From Salmonella bongori NCTC 12419 (GTDB lineage: Bacteria > Pseudomonadota > Gammaproteobacteria > Enterobacterales > Enterobacteriaceae): a stretch of 64,000 bases of DNA. Below the pieces are notes generated by a model. That model searched no databases. It was not told the DNA's origin and saw only the letters and a program-made list of their open reading frames with translations. The stretch is from NCBI RefSeq assembly GCF_000252995.1, contig NC_015761.1, positions 682,001 through 746,000 on the forward strand, read 5' to 3'. Of the stretch, positions 25,454-35,020 are shown in pieces; positions within the stretch are counted from its first letter, which is position 1, and the number at the start of each line of letters is the position of its first letter. The position numbers and the translations under genes are program-made.

Positions 25454-25794
25454 GCAACGCCTCCGCATTAGGACGCAATGGCGTACATGACTTCATTCTG
25501 GTCCGTGCTACCGCTATCGTTCTGACGTTATACATTCTCTACATGGTCGGTTTTTTTGCGACCAGCGGCGAGCTGACCTTTGAAGCCTGGACCGGTTTCT
25601 TCTCATCGGCCTTCACCAAAGTTTTCACCCTGCTGGCGCTTTTTTCCATCTTGATTCATGCCTGGATCGGCATGTGGCAGGTGTTGACCGACTACGTTAA
25701 ACCACTGGCAGTCCGTCTTGGACTGCAACTCGCTATTGTCGTTGCGCTGGTGGTTTACGTCATTTATGGATTTGTTGTGGTGTGGGGGGTGTAA
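25447..25794 (+). CDS. sdhD: Succinate dehydrogenase membrane anchor subunit
   Basis: SdhD pairs with SdhC to hold haem b556 and ubiquinone. The 115-residue product [29 protein letters not shown] has three hydrophobic spans and the conserved [13 protein letters not shown], whose His and Tyr83 line the haem and quinone sites. ATG 25447 lies within the end of sdhC, and the stop overlaps the sdhA ATG by one base. An open frame that extends upstream to 25285 is a shadow of sdhC. Confidence 0.96.
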   Translation: [115 protein letters not shown]

Positions 25795-27560
25795 TGAAAC
25801 TGCCAGTCAGAGAATTTGATGCTGTCGTTATAGGAGCAGGTGGCGCAGGTATGCGTGCGGCGCTGCAAATTTCCCAGAGCGGCCAGACTTGTGCGCTGCT
25901 TTCTAAAGTTTTCCCAACCCGATCGCATACCGTATCCGCGCAGGGCGGTATCACCGTAGCGCTTGGTAATACCCATGAAGATAACTGGGAATGGCACATG
26001 TACGACACCGTAAAAGGGTCGGACTACATCGGCGATCAGGATGCGATTGAATATATGTGTAAGACCGGTCCGGAAGCGATTCTGGAGCTGGAGCACATGG
26101 GGCTGCCGTTCTCCCGTCTGGACGATGGCCGCATCTATCAGCGCCCGTTCGGTGGGCAGTCGAAAAACTTCGGCGGCGAGCAGGCGGCCCGCACTGCGGC
26201 AGCCGCCGACCGTACCGGTCATGCCTTGCTGCATACGTTGTATCAACAAAATTTGAAAAACCACACCACGATTTTCTCTGAATGGTATGCGCTGGATCTG
26301 GTAAAAAACCAGGATGGCGCGGTGGTAGGGTGCACCGCTCTGTGCATCGAAACGGGTGAAGTGGTTTACTTCAAGGCGCGCGCAACGGTACTGGCGACCG
26401 GCGGCGCAGGCCGTATTTATCAGTCCACTACCAACGCCCACATCAACACCGGTGACGGTGTCGGGATGGCGCTGCGTGCCGGTGTCCCGGTGCAGGACAT
26501 GGAAATGTGGCAGTTCCATCCGACCGGTATCGCCGGGGCGGGGGTGCTGGTCACTGAAGGGTGTCGCGGCGAAGGCGGCTACCTGTTGAATAAACATGGC
26601 GAGCGCTTTATGGAGCGTTATGCGCCGAACGCCAAAGACCTGGCGGGTCGTGACGTGGTGGCGCGTTCCATTATGATCGAAATCCGTGAAGGCCGCGGCT
26701 GTGACGGCCCGTGGGGGCCACACGCTAAACTGAAACTCGATCATCTGGGTAAAGAGGTTCTCGAATCCCGTCTGCCGGGTATTCTCGAACTCTCCCGCAC
26801 CTTTGCCCACGTCGATCCGGTGAAAGAGCCGATTCCGGTTATCCCGACCTGCCACTATATGATGGGCGGTATTCCGACCAAAGTGACCGGCCAGGCGCTA
26901 ACCGTGAACGAGCAGGGCGAAGACGTGGTGATTCCGGGGCTGTTTGCGGTAGGCGAAATCGCCTGTGTATCGGTTCACGGCGCTAACCGTCTGGGCGGTA
27001 ACTCACTGCTGGATCTGGTGGTCTTTGGCCGTGCGGCCGGTCTGCATCTGCAGGAGTCAATCGCTGAGCAGGGCGCGCTGCGCGACGCCAGCGAGTCTGA
27101 CGTGGAAGGTTCTCTGGAGCGCCTGAATCGCTGGAACAATAACCGCAATGGCGAAGATCCGGTGGCTATTCGCAAAGCGTTGCAGGAGTGTATGCAGCAT
27201 AACTTCTCGGTCTTCCGTGAAGGCGACGCGATGGCGAAAGGGCTTGAGCAGTTGAAAACGATCCGCGAACGTCTGAAAAACGCCCGTCTGGATGATACCT
27301 CCAGCGAGTTTAATACCCAGCGTGTTGAGTGTCTGGAGCTGGATAACCTGATGGAAACCGCCTACGCCACTGCCGTATCCGCTAACTTCCGCACCGAAAG
27401 CCGCGGCGCGCATAGCCGCTTCGATTTCCCGGAGCGTGATGATGCCAACTGGTTGTGTCATACCCTGTATCAACCGCAAACGGAATCCATGACGCGCCGA
27501 AGCGTCAATATGGAACCGAAATTACGTCCGGCGTTCCCGCCGAAGATTCGTACTTATTAA
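25794..27560 (+). CDS. sdhA: Succinate dehydrogenase flavoprotein subunit
   Basis: SdhA oxidises succinate to fumarate using covalently bound FAD. The dinucleotide-binding GAGGAGMRAAL is near the N-terminus, the FAD-linked histidine is in TRSHTVSAQGG (H45), and the active-site HPTG and GRDVVARSIMIEIREGRG stretches are present. ATG 25794 gives 588 residues as in E. coli; an upstream in-frame GTG at 25782 is unlikely. It is almost identical to the E. coli protein. Confidence 0.98.
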   Translation: MKLPVREFDAVVIGAGGAGMRAALQISQSGQTCALLSKVFPTRSHTVSAQGGITVALGNTHEDNWEWHMYDTVKGSDYIGDQDAIEYMCKTGPEAILELEHMGLPFSRLDDGRIYQRPFGGQSKNFGGEQAARTAAAADRTGHALLHTLYQQNLKNHTTIFSEWYALDLVKNQDGAVVGCTALCIETGEVVYFKARATVLATGGAGRIYQSTTNAHINTGDGVGMALRAGVPVQDMEMWQFHPTGIAGAGVLVTEGCRGEGGYLLNKHGERFMERYAPNAKDLAGRDVVARSIMIEIREGRGCDGPWGPHAKLKLDHLGKEVLESRLPGILELSRTFAHVDPVKEPIPVIPTCHYMMGGIPTKVTGQALTVNEQGEDVVIPGLFAVGEIACVSVHGANRLGGNSLLDLVVFGRAAGLHLQESIAEQGALRDASESDVEGSLERLNRWNNNRNGEDPVAIRKALQECMQHNFSVFREGDAMAKGLEQLKTIRERLKNARLDDTSSEFNTQRVECLELDNLMETAYATAVSANFRTESRGAHSRFDFPERDDANWLCHTLYQPQTESMTRRSVNMEPKLRPAFPPKIRTY

Positions 27561-27573
27561 TGGCGGAGACAGG

Positions 27574-28293
27574 ATGATGAAACTCGAATTTTCAATTTAT
27601 CGTTATAACCCGGATGTTGATGACGCGCCGCGTATGCAGGATTACACCCTCGAAGGTGAAGAAGGGCGTGACATGATGCTGCTGGATGCCTTAATCCAGC
27701 TTAAAGAAAAAGATCCCAGCCTGTCTTTCCGCCGTTCCTGCCGCGAAGGGGTGTGTGGTTCTGATGGTTTGAACATGAATGGTAAGAACGGCCTGGCCTG
27801 TATCACCCCGATTTCAGCGCTGAATCAGCCGGGTAAGAAGATTGTCATTCGTCCACTTCCCGGTTTGCCAGTGATCCGCGATTTGGTGGTAGACATGGGG
27901 CAATTCTACGCACAATATGAGAAGATTAAGCCTTACTTATTGAATAATGGGCAGAATCCGCCGGCGCGTGAACATCTACAGATGCCGGAGCAGCGTGAAA
28001 AGCTCGATGGGTTGTATGAATGTATTCTCTGCGCCTGTTGCTCAACGTCCTGCCCATCATTCTGGTGGAACCCGGATAAGTTTATCGGTCCGGCGGGTCT
28101 GCTCGCGGCGTATCGTTTCCTGATTGATAGCCGTGATACCGAGACTGACAGCCGTCTGGAAGGGATGAGCGATGCATTCAGCGTATTCCGCTGTCACAGC
28201 ATTATGAACTGCGTCAGTGTATGTCCTAAAGGACTGAACCCGACGCGCGCTATCGGCCACATTAAGTCGATGCTGTTGCAGCGTAGCGCATAA
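27574..28293 (+). CDS. sdhB: Succinate dehydrogenase iron-sulfur subunit
   Basis: SdhB carries electrons from FAD to quinone through three clusters. The [2Fe-2S] ligands are in CREGVCGSDGLNMNGKNGLAC; the [4Fe-4S] and [3Fe-4S] ligands are in CILCACCSTSCPSFW and CHSIMNCVSVCPKGLNP. Two ATGs are adjacent (27574, 27577); the second gives the 238-residue form usual in E. coli, and GGAG at 27564-27567 could serve either. It closes the sdhCDAB part of the TCA operon. Confidence 0.96.
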   Translation: MMKLEFSIYRYNPDVDDAPRMQDYTLEGEEGRDMMLLDALIQLKEKDPSLSFRRSCREGVCGSDGLNMNGKNGLACITPISALNQPGKKIVIRPLPGLPVIRDLVVDMGQFYAQYEKIKPYLLNNGQNPPAREHLQMPEQREKLDGLYECILCACCSTSCPSFWWNPDKFIGPAGLLAAYRFLIDSRDTETDSRLEGMSDAFSVFRCHSIMNCVSVCPKGLNPTRAIGHIKSMLLQRSA

Positions 28294-28756
28294 GCATAAG
28301 TAGTTGTCGTTGCCGGGGAAGCGATTCCCCGGTCGTGCAGGAAACCTCTAAAAACTGCCACATTGATAACAATCATCGGGATGTTCCGCGAGACAGGGCG
28401 CGAACGGAACGAATCTTCGGGAGCAAGTTCACTATGTGACCGGAGTAAGTGAGGGTCGCAACGCCGTTGCAGCCTGAACGACGAAGATTATTAGACAGTT
28501 TTTAAAGGTTCCTTAGCGGACGCAGATGACACGACAGTCCGCAACAAGTGAACCCCGGCACGCATACAGCGTATGCGTGGTTAGTATCCACGGCGAAATA
28601 CTCGTCATAGTTCACGTTGCATGTGCGTTGGCTGCACTTGCTCACCCCGGTCACTTACTGGATGTAAGCTCCCAGGGATTCGCAAGCTTGCCGCCTTCCT
28701 GAAACGTGACCTATTTAGAGTATTAAATAAGCAGAAAAGATGCTTAAGGGATCACG
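28294..28756 (+). promoter_or_regulatory. sdhB-sucA intergenic region
   Basis: 463 bases. A perfect hairpin (28313-28332, CCGGGGAA/TTCCCCGG with loop GCGA) follows sdhB without a T-run, so it may stabilise upstream mRNA rather than end it. An ERIC element occupies about 28597-28722. E. coli has an internal sucA promoter here; I do not assign its boxes. Confidence 0.55.
28597..28722 (-). repeat. ERIC element upstream of sucA
   Basis: The reverse strand contains the ERIC core: GGGAGCTTACATCC, AGTAAGTGACCGGGGTGAGC and CAGCCAACGCACATGCAAC, ending in CTATGACGAGTAT. Imperfect terminal repeats (ATACTCGTCAT near 28598 and TTTAGAGTAT near 28721) give 126 bp, the normal full length. It lies inside the sdh-suc transcript, and its right end is about 35 bases before sucA. 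Confidence 0.85.
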
Positions 28757-31558
28757 ATGCAGAACAGCGCTTTGAAAGCCTGGTTGGACTCTTCTTACCT
28801 CTCTGGTTCGAATCAGAGCTGGATAGAACAGCTCTATGAAGACTTCTTAACCGATCCTGACTCGGTAGACGCTAACTGGCGTTCGACGTTCCAGCAGTTA
28901 CCTGGTACCGGAGTCAAACCGGATCAACTCCATTCAAAAACACGTGAATACTTCCGTCGGCAGGCGTTAGCGGGAGCACGTTTCTCTTCTACGATTTCCG
29001 ACCCGGATACCAACGTGAAGCAGGTTAAAGTCCTGCAGCTTATCAATGCTTACCGTTTCCGTGGTCATCAACATGCAAACCTCGACCCGCTGGGATTGTG
29101 GAAACAAGAAAGGGTGGCGGATCTGGACCCTTCCTTCCACGATTTGACCGATGCCGATTTCCAGGAGTCCTTCAACGTAGGCTCTTTTGCCAGCGGTAAA
29201 GAGACAATGCCGTTGGGTGAGCTTATTTCCGCGCTCAAACAAACCTACTGCGGTCCGATTGGCGCTGAGTATATGCACATCACCAGCACCGAAGAGAAAC
29301 GCTGGATCCAACAGCGTATTGAATCCGGTCGCACGGCGTTTTCCGCTGAAGAAAAAAAACGCTTCCTGAACGAACTGACCGCTGCAGAAGGGCTGGAACG
29401 TTATCTGGGGGCAAAATTCCCTGGCGCGAAACGTTTTTCGCTGGAAGGCGGCGATGCGTTAATTCCGATGCTCAAAGAGATGGTCCGCCATGCGGGCAAC
29501 AGCGGCACCCGCGAAGTGGTGTTGGGAATGGCGCACCGTGGTCGCCTGAACGTACTGGTCAACGTGCTGGGTAAAAAACCTCAGGATCTGTTTGACGAGT
29601 TTGCCGGTAAACATAAAGAACATTTGGGCACCGGCGACGTGAAGTACCATATGGGTTTCTCGTCGGATATCGAAACCGAAGGCGGACTGGTTCACCTGGC
29701 GCTGGCGTTTAACCCGTCGCACCTGGAAATCGTCAGCCCGGTAGTGATGGGGTCTGTGCGCGCACGTCTCGACCGGCTCGACGAACCGAGCAGCAACAAA
29801 GTGTTGCCAATCACCATTCATGGTGATGCAGCAGTTACCGGGCAGGGCGTGGTTCAGGAAACCCTGAACATGTCGAAAGCCCGTGGCTATGAAGTGGGCG
29901 GTACGGTACGTATCGTTATCAACAACCAGGTGGGTTTCACCACTTCTAACCCGCTGGACGCCCGCTCTACGCCGTACTGTACCGATATTGGTAAGATGGT
30001 GCAGGCGCCGATTTTCCACGTCAATGCTGACGACCCGGAAGCGGTGGCTTTTGTGACTCGCCTGGCGCTCGACTTCCGTAATACCTTTAAACGCGATGTC
30101 TTTATCGACCTGGTGTGCTATCGCCGTCACGGCCATAACGAAGCCGACGAGCCGAGCGCAACGCAGCCGCTGATGTATCAGAAAATCAAAAAGCATCCGA
30201 CCCCGCGTAAAATCTACGCCGATAAGCTGGAAGCCGAACAGGTTGCCACGCTGGAAGATGCGACCGAAATGGTCAACCTCTATCGTGACGCGCTGGATGC
30301 CGGTGAATGCGTGGTGAAAGAGTGGCGGCCAATGAACCTGCACTCTTTCACGTGGTCGCCGTACCTCAACCATGAATGGGACGAAGCGTACCCGAACAAG
30401 GTTGATATGAAGCGGCTTCAGGAACTGGCGAAACGTATTAGCACCGTGCCGGAAGCCGTAGAGATGCAGTCGCGTGTGGCCAAAATCTACGCCGATCGTC
30501 AGGCGATGGCGGCAGGGGAGAAGTTGTTTGACTGGGGCGGTGCTGAAAATCTGGCCTACGCCACGCTGGTCGATGAAGGTATTCCGGTGCGCTTGTCCGG
30601 TGAAGACTCCGGACGTGGTACGTTCTTCCACCGTCATGCGGTGATCCATAGTCAGTCGAACGGCTCAACATATACGCCGTTGCAGCATATTCATAGTGGT
30701 CAGGGGCAGTTTAAAGTCTGGGACTCTGTACTGTCTGAAGAAGCGGTACTGGCCTTTGAATACGGCTATGCCACGGCGGAACCGCGTACCCTGACTATCT
30801 GGGAAGCGCAGTTCGGCGATTTTGCCAACGGCGCGCAGGTGGTGATCGACCAGTTCATCTCCTCCGGCGAACAGAAATGGGGCCGTATGTGCGGTCTGGT
30901 GATGTTGCTGCCGCACGGCTACGAAGGGCAGGGGCCGGAGCACTCCTCCGCGCGTCTGGAACGTTATCTGCAACTTTGCGCCGAGCAGAACATGCAGGTC
31001 TGCGTACCGTCCACGCCAGCGCAGGTGTATCACATGCTCCGTCGCCAGGCGTTGCGCGGGATGCGGCGCCCGCTGGTGGTGATGTCGCCGAAATCGCTGT
31101 TGCGCCATCCGCTGGCAGTTTCCAGCCTTGACGAGCTGGCTAACGGTACCTTCCAGCCGGCGATTGGTGAGATTGATGAGCTCGATCCTAAGGCCGTGAA
31201 ACGCGTGGTAATGTGTTCTGGTAAGGTGTATTACGATCTGTTGGAACAGCGTCGTAAGAATGACCAAAAAGATGTCGCCATTGTGCGCATTGAACAGCTC
31301 TATCCGTTCCCGCATAAAGCGGTGCAGGAAGCGCTGCAACCTTACGCCCATGTACATGATTTTGTCTGGTGCCAGGAAGAGCCGCTTAACCAGGGCGCCT
31401 GGTATTGCAGCCAGCATCATTTCCGTGAAGTGATTCCGTTTGGGGCCTCTCTGCGTTATGCAGGTCGCCCGGCCTCCGCCTCTCCGGCGGTAGGGTATAT
31501 GTCCGTTCACCAGAAACAGCAGCAAGATCTGGTTAATGACGCGCTGAACGTCGATTAA
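28757..31558 (+). CDS. sucA: 2-oxoglutarate dehydrogenase E1 component
   Basis: SucA decarboxylates 2-oxoglutarate with thiamine diphosphate and transfers succinyl to the lipoyl group of SucB. The 933-residue length equals the E. coli protein. The ThDP region (GDAAVTGQGVVQETLNMSKARGYEVGGTVRIVINNQVGF) and the conserved MAHRGRLNVLVNVLGK and RRHGHNEADEP segments are present. ATG 28757 follows AAGGGA. No internal stops or shifts. A long opposite-strand frame inside it is a codon-usage shadow. Confidence 0.98.
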   Translation: MQNSALKAWLDSSYLSGSNQSWIEQLYEDFLTDPDSVDANWRSTFQQLPGTGVKPDQLHSKTREYFRRQALAGARFSSTISDPDTNVKQVKVLQLINAYRFRGHQHANLDPLGLWKQERVADLDPSFHDLTDADFQESFNVGSFASGKETMPLGELISALKQTYCGPIGAEYMHITSTEEKRWIQQRIESGRTAFSAEEKKRFLNELTAAEGLERYLGAKFPGAKRFSLEGGDALIPMLKEMVRHAGNSGTREVVLGMAHRGRLNVLVNVLGKKPQDLFDEFAGKHKEHLGTGDVKYHMGFSSDIETEGGLVHLALAFNPSHLEIVSPVVMGSVRARLDRLDEPSSNKVLPITIHGDAAVTGQGVVQETLNMSKARGYEVGGTVRIVINNQVGFTTSNPLDARSTPYCTDIGKMVQAPIFHVNADDPEAVAFVTRLALDFRNTFKRDVFIDLVCYRRHGHNEADEPSATQPLMYQKIKKHPTPRKIYADKLEAEQVATLEDATEMVNLYRDALDAGECVVKEWRPMNLHSFTWSPYLNHEWDEAYPNKVDMKRLQELAKRISTVPEAVEMQSRVAKIYADRQAMAAGEKLFDWGGAENLAYATLVDEGIPVRLSGEDSGRGTFFHRHAVIHSQSNGSTYTPLQHIHSGQGQFKVWDSVLSEEAVLAFEYGYATAEPRTLTIWEAQFGDFANGAQVVIDQFISSGEQKWGRMCGLVMLLPHGYEGQGPEHSSARLERYLQLCAEQNMQVCVPSTPAQVYHMLRRQALRGMRRPLVVMSPKSLLRHPLAVSSLDELANGTFQPAIGEIDELDPKAVKRVVMCSGKVYYDLLEQRRKNDQKDVAIVRIEQLYPFPHKAVQEALQPYAHVHDFVWCQEEPLNQGAWYCSQHHFREVIPFGASLRYAGRPASASPAVGYMSVHQKQQQDLVNDALNVD

Positions 31559-31572
31559 ATAAAGGATAAATA

Positions 31573-32793
31573 ATGAGTAGCGTAGATATTCTTGTTCCCG
31601 ACCTGCCTGAGTCCGTAGCGGACGCAACCGTTGCGACATGGCATAAAAAACCGGGCGATAGTGTCCAGCGTGATGAAGTGCTGGTAGAAATCGAAACTGA
31701 CAAAGTGGTACTGGAAGTACCGGCATCAGCGGACGGCGTTCTGGATGCGGTTCTGGAAGAGGAGGGGGCTACCGTGACCTCTCGCCAGATCCTCGGTCGC
31801 CTGCGTGAAGGCAATAGCGCCGGTAAAGAGACCAGTGCGAAATCTGAAGAGAAAGCCTCTACCCCGGCCCAGCGCCAGCAGGCCTCGCTGGAAGAACAAA
31901 ACAATGATGCGCTCAGCCCGGCGATCCGTCGCCTGCTGGGTGAGCATAACCTTGACGCCAGCGCCATCAAAGGGACCGGCGTTGGCGGTCGCATCACTCG
32001 TGAAGATGTAGAAAAACATCTGGCGAACGCCCCGGCAAAAACGGAAACCAAAGCCCCGGCCGCTGAGTCTGCGCCGCAGGCACCAATGAGCGCGCGCGGT
32101 GAAAAACGCGTACCGATGACGCGTCTGCGTAAGCGCGTGGCGGAACGTCTGTTGGAAGCAAAAAATTCCACCGCTATGCTGACGACTTTCAACGAAGTCA
32201 ACATGAAGCCGATTATGGATCTGCGTAAGCAGTACGGCGAAGTGTTCGAGAAACGTCATGGCATCCGCCTGGGCTTTATGTCCTTCTACGTGAAAGCGGT
32301 AGTGGAGGCGCTGAAACGCTATCCGGAAGTGAACGCTTCCATCGACGGCGACGATGTGGTGTACCACAACTACTTCGACGTGAGCATGGCGGTTTCTACG
32401 CCGCGCGGCCTGGTCACGCCAGTATTACGTGACGTGGATTTACTGGGCATGGCTGACATCGAGAAGAAAATTAAAGAGCTGGCGGTGAAAGGCCGTGACG
32501 GCAAACTGACTGTAGAGGACCTGACTGGCGGTAACTTCACCATTACCAACGGTGGCGTATTCGGTTCACTGATGTCTACCCCGATCATTAACCCGCCACA
32601 AAGCGCGATTCTGGGGATGCACGCCATTAAAGATCGTCCGATGGCGGTGGATGGAAAGGTGGAAATCCTGCCGATGATGTACCTGGCGCTCTCTTACGAT
32701 CACCGTCTGATCGATGGTCGCGAGTCCGTGGGTTTCCTGGTCACCATTAAAGAATTGTTGGAAGATCCGACCCGTCTGTTACTGGACGTGTAG
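31573..32793 (+). CDS. sucB: 2-oxoglutarate dehydrogenase E2 (dihydrolipoyl succinyltransferase)
   Basis: SucB forms the core of the complex and passes succinyl to CoA. Domains in order: lipoyl domain with the modified lysine in ETDKVVLEVP (about residue 44), E1/E3-binding domain (SPAIRRLLGEHNLDASAIKGTGVGGRITREDVEKHL, about 110-150), a short Ala/Pro linker, and a catalytic domain ending in the HxxxD site SYDHRLIDGRE. 406 residues, one more than E. coli as I recall it. It begins 14 bases after sucA. Confidence 0.97.
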   Translation: MSSVDILVPDLPESVADATVATWHKKPGDSVQRDEVLVEIETDKVVLEVPASADGVLDAVLEEEGATVTSRQILGRLREGNSAGKETSAKSEEKASTPAQRQQASLEEQNNDALSPAIRRLLGEHNLDASAIKGTGVGGRITREDVEKHLANAPAKTETKAPAAESAPQAPMSARGEKRVPMTRLRKRVAERLLEAKNSTAMLTTFNEVNMKPIMDLRKQYGEVFEKRHGIRLGFMSFYVKAVVEALKRYPEVNASIDGDDVVYHNYFDVSMAVSTPRGLVTPVLRDVDLLGMADIEKKIKELAVKGRDGKLTVEDLTGGNFTITNGGVFGSLMSTPIINPPQSAILGMHAIKDRPMAVDGKVEILPMMYLALSYDHRLIDGRESVGFLVTIKELLEDPTRLLLDV

Positions 32794-32909
32794 TAACACT
32801 TTAGCGTCACCTGCCCCGTAGGCCGGATAAGCGTAGCGCCATCCGGCAAACATACCGCGCTGGTCTACGGGTTTAAAGATAACGATTACCTGAAGGATGG
32901 ACAGAACAC
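32794..32909 (+). repeat. REP element between sucB and sucC
   Basis: GTAGGCCGGATAAGCG and GCGCCATCCGGC (about 32818-32848) form the standard REP palindrome. It sits inside the operon transcript and probably affects mRNA stability rather than ending transcription. The rest of the gap is leader for sucC, with AAGGATGG near 32892. Confidence 0.75.
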
Positions 32910-34076
32910 ATGAACTTACATGAATATCAGGCAAAACAACTTTTTGCCCGCTATGGCTTACCGGCGCCGGTGGGTTATGCCTGTACTACTCCGCGCCAGG
33001 CCGAAGAAGCCGCGTCTAAAATCGGCGCCGGCCCGTGGGTAGTGAAATGTCAGGTTCACGCTGGTGGCCGCGGCAAAGCGGGCGGTGTGAAGGTGGTAAA
33101 CAGCAAAGAAGATATTCGCGCCTTTGCGGAGAACTGGCTGGGCAAACGTCTGGTAACTTATCAAACCGACGCCAATGGTCAACCGGTAAATCAGATTCTG
33201 GTCGAAGCAGCGACCGATATCGATAAAGAGCTGTATCTTGGCGCGGTGGTTGACCGTAGCTCCCGTCGCGTGGTCTTTATGGCTTCTACCGAAGGTGGTG
33301 TGGAAATCGAAAAAGTGGCGGAAGAAACTCCACACCTGATCCATAAAGTGGCGCTCGATCCGCTAACCGGCCCGATGCCGTATCAGGGACGCGAACTGGC
33401 ATTCAAATTGGGTCTGGAAGGCAAACTGGTTCAGCAGTTCACCAAAATCTTCATGGGCTTGGCGACCATCTTCCTGGAGCGCGACCTGGCGCTTATCGAA
33501 ATCAACCCGCTGGTGATTACTAAGCAGGGCGATCTTATCTGTCTCGACGGCAAGTTGGGCGCTGACGGCAACGCGTTGTTCCGCCAGCCGGATCTGCGCG
33601 AAATGCGCGACCAGTCGCAGGAAGACCCGCGTGAAGCGCAGGCGGCACAGTGGGAACTTAACTACGTGGCGCTGGACGGTAACATCGGCTGTATGGTAAA
33701 CGGCGCAGGCCTGGCGATGGGGACGATGGACATCGTTAAGCTGCACGGCGGCGAACCAGCGAACTTCCTCGATGTGGGCGGCGGTGCGACCAAAGAGCGC
33801 GTCACCGAAGCGTTTAAAATTATTCTCTCTGACGATAACGTTAAAGCCGTTCTGGTGAACATTTTCGGCGGCATCGTGCGCTGCGACCTGATCGCCGATG
33901 GCATTATCGGCGCGGTGGAAGAAGTGGGGGTTAACGTGCCTGTGGTGGTGCGTCTGGAAGGCAACAACGCCGAACTTGGCGCGAAAAAACTGGCTGACAG
34001 CGGCCTGAATATTATTGCAGCGAAAAGTCTGACGGATGCAGCTCAGCAGGTTGTTGCCGCAGTGGAGGGGAAATAA
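32910..34076 (+). CDS. sucC: Succinyl-CoA synthetase beta subunit
   Basis: SucC holds the ATP-grasp domain and part of the CoA site of the heterotetramer that makes ATP from succinyl-CoA. MNLHEYQAKQLFARYGLPAP is the family N-terminus; VHAGGRGKAGGVK and INPLVIT are ATP-grasp segments, and the GGIVRCDLIADGII loop is in the C-terminal flavodoxin-like domain. 388 residues, full length. The last A of the TAA stop is the first base of the sucD ATG. Confidence 0.97.
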   Translation: MNLHEYQAKQLFARYGLPAPVGYACTTPRQAEEAASKIGAGPWVVKCQVHAGGRGKAGGVKVVNSKEDIRAFAENWLGKRLVTYQTDANGQPVNQILVEAATDIDKELYLGAVVDRSSRRVVFMASTEGGVEIEKVAEETPHLIHKVALDPLTGPMPYQGRELAFKLGLEGKLVQQFTKIFMGLATIFLERDLALIEINPLVITKQGDLICLDGKLGADGNALFRQPDLREMRDQSQEDPREAQAAQWELNYVALDGNIGCMVNGAGLAMGTMDIVKLHGGEPANFLDVGGGATKERVTEAFKIILSDDNVKAVLVNIFGGIVRCDLIADGIIGAVEEVGVNVPVVVRLEGNNAELGAKKLADSGLNIIAAKSLTDAAQQVVAAVEGK

Positions 34077-34945
34077 TGTCCGTTTTAATCGATAAAAACA
34101 CTAAAGTTATCTGCCAGGGCTTTACCGGTAGCCAGGGGACATTCCACTCCGAGCAGGCGATTGCGTATGGTACGCAGATGGTGGGAGGCGTGACGCCGGG
34201 CAAAGGCGGCACTACCCATCTGGGGCTGCCGGTATTCAACACTGTACGTGAAGCGGTAGAGGCGACGGGCGCGACGGCGTCAGTTATCTACGTACCGGCG
34301 CCGTTTTGCAAAGACTCTATTCTGGAAGCCATCGACGCGGGCATCAAACTGATTATCACCATCACTGAAGGTATCCCGACGCTGGACATGCTGACCGTGA
34401 AAGTGAAACTGGATGAAGCGGGTGTGCGCATGATTGGTCCGAACTGTCCAGGTGTTATCACCCCGGGTGAATGTAAAATCGGCATCATGCCGGGCCATAT
34501 TCACAAACCAGGAAAAGTGGGAATTGTCTCCCGCTCTGGTACGCTGACCTATGAAGCGGTTAAGCAGACCACCGATTACGGTTTCGGCCAGTCTACCTGT
34601 GTCGGCATCGGCGGTGACCCCATCCCTGGCTCTAACTTCATCGACATCCTGAAATTGTTCCAGGAAGATCCGCAGACCGAAGCGATCGTGATGATCGGTG
34701 AAATCGGCGGTAGCGCGGAAGAAGAAGCGGCGGCGTATATTAAAGATCATGTGACTAAGCCGGTTGTGGGTTACATCGCCGGTGTGACCGCGCCGAAAGG
34801 CAAGCGTATGGGCCATGCGGGTGCCATTATTGCCGGTGGTAAAGGCACTGCGGATGAGAAATTCGCCGCGCTGGAAGCCGCAGGCGTCAAAACCGTTCGT
34901 AGCCTCGCCGATATCGGCGAAGCGCTGAAAGCGATTATAAAGTAA
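34076..34945 (+). CDS. sucD: Succinyl-CoA synthetase alpha subunit
   Basis: SucD binds CoA and carries the phosphorylated histidine in GHAGAIIAGG. Other markers are GFTGSQGTFHSEQAIAYGT (CoA-binding Rossmann domain) and GPNCPGVITPGECKIGIMPG. 289 residues, as in E. coli. It overlaps sucC by one base and is the last gene of the nine-gene TCA operon. Confidence 0.97.
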   Translation: MSVLIDKNTKVICQGFTGSQGTFHSEQAIAYGTQMVGGVTPGKGGTTHLGLPVFNTVREAVEATGATASVIYVPAPFCKDSILEAIDAGIKLIITITEGIPTLDMLTVKVKLDEAGVRMIGPNCPGVITPGECKIGIMPGHIHKPGKVGIVSRSGTLTYEAVKQTTDYGFGQSTCVGIGGDPIPGSNFIDILKLFQEDPQTEAIVMIGEIGGSAEEEAAAYIKDHVTKPVVGYIAGVTAPKGKRMGHAGAIIAGGKGTADEKFAALEAAGVKTVRSLADIGEALKAIIK

Positions 34946-35020
34946 AACTCTCTGTTCCTGTGTGAACAGATAAATGTCCGTTTTCGACATGGTTGGCCAC
35001 CTTTAAGGTGGCCTTTTTTA
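34946..35020 (+). ncRNA. sdhX: SdhX (RybD)-type small RNA from the sucD 3' UTR
   Basis: The 3' UTR after sucD has an unpaired segment followed by a strong terminator, the position of SdhX, an Hfq-bound RNA processed from this operon in E. coli and Salmonella that links TCA activity to acetate metabolism by repressing ackA and other targets. The 5' end is set by processing and cannot be fixed from sequence; the coordinates are the maximal 3' UTR. Confidence 0.6.
34995..35020 (+). terminator. Rho-independent terminator of the sdh-suc operon
   Basis: GGCCACC / GGTGGCC stem (7 bp), loop TTTAA, then a run of six T. The terminal bases are also the end of mngR on the other strand. Confidence 0.92.

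Noticed and set aside
29459..30649. Long open frame on the minus strand inside sucA (396 codons); similar ones inside sdhA, sucB, sucC and aroG
   Set aside because: They are antisense to highly conserved genes and have no ribosome sites or recognisable motifs; they arise from codon bias.
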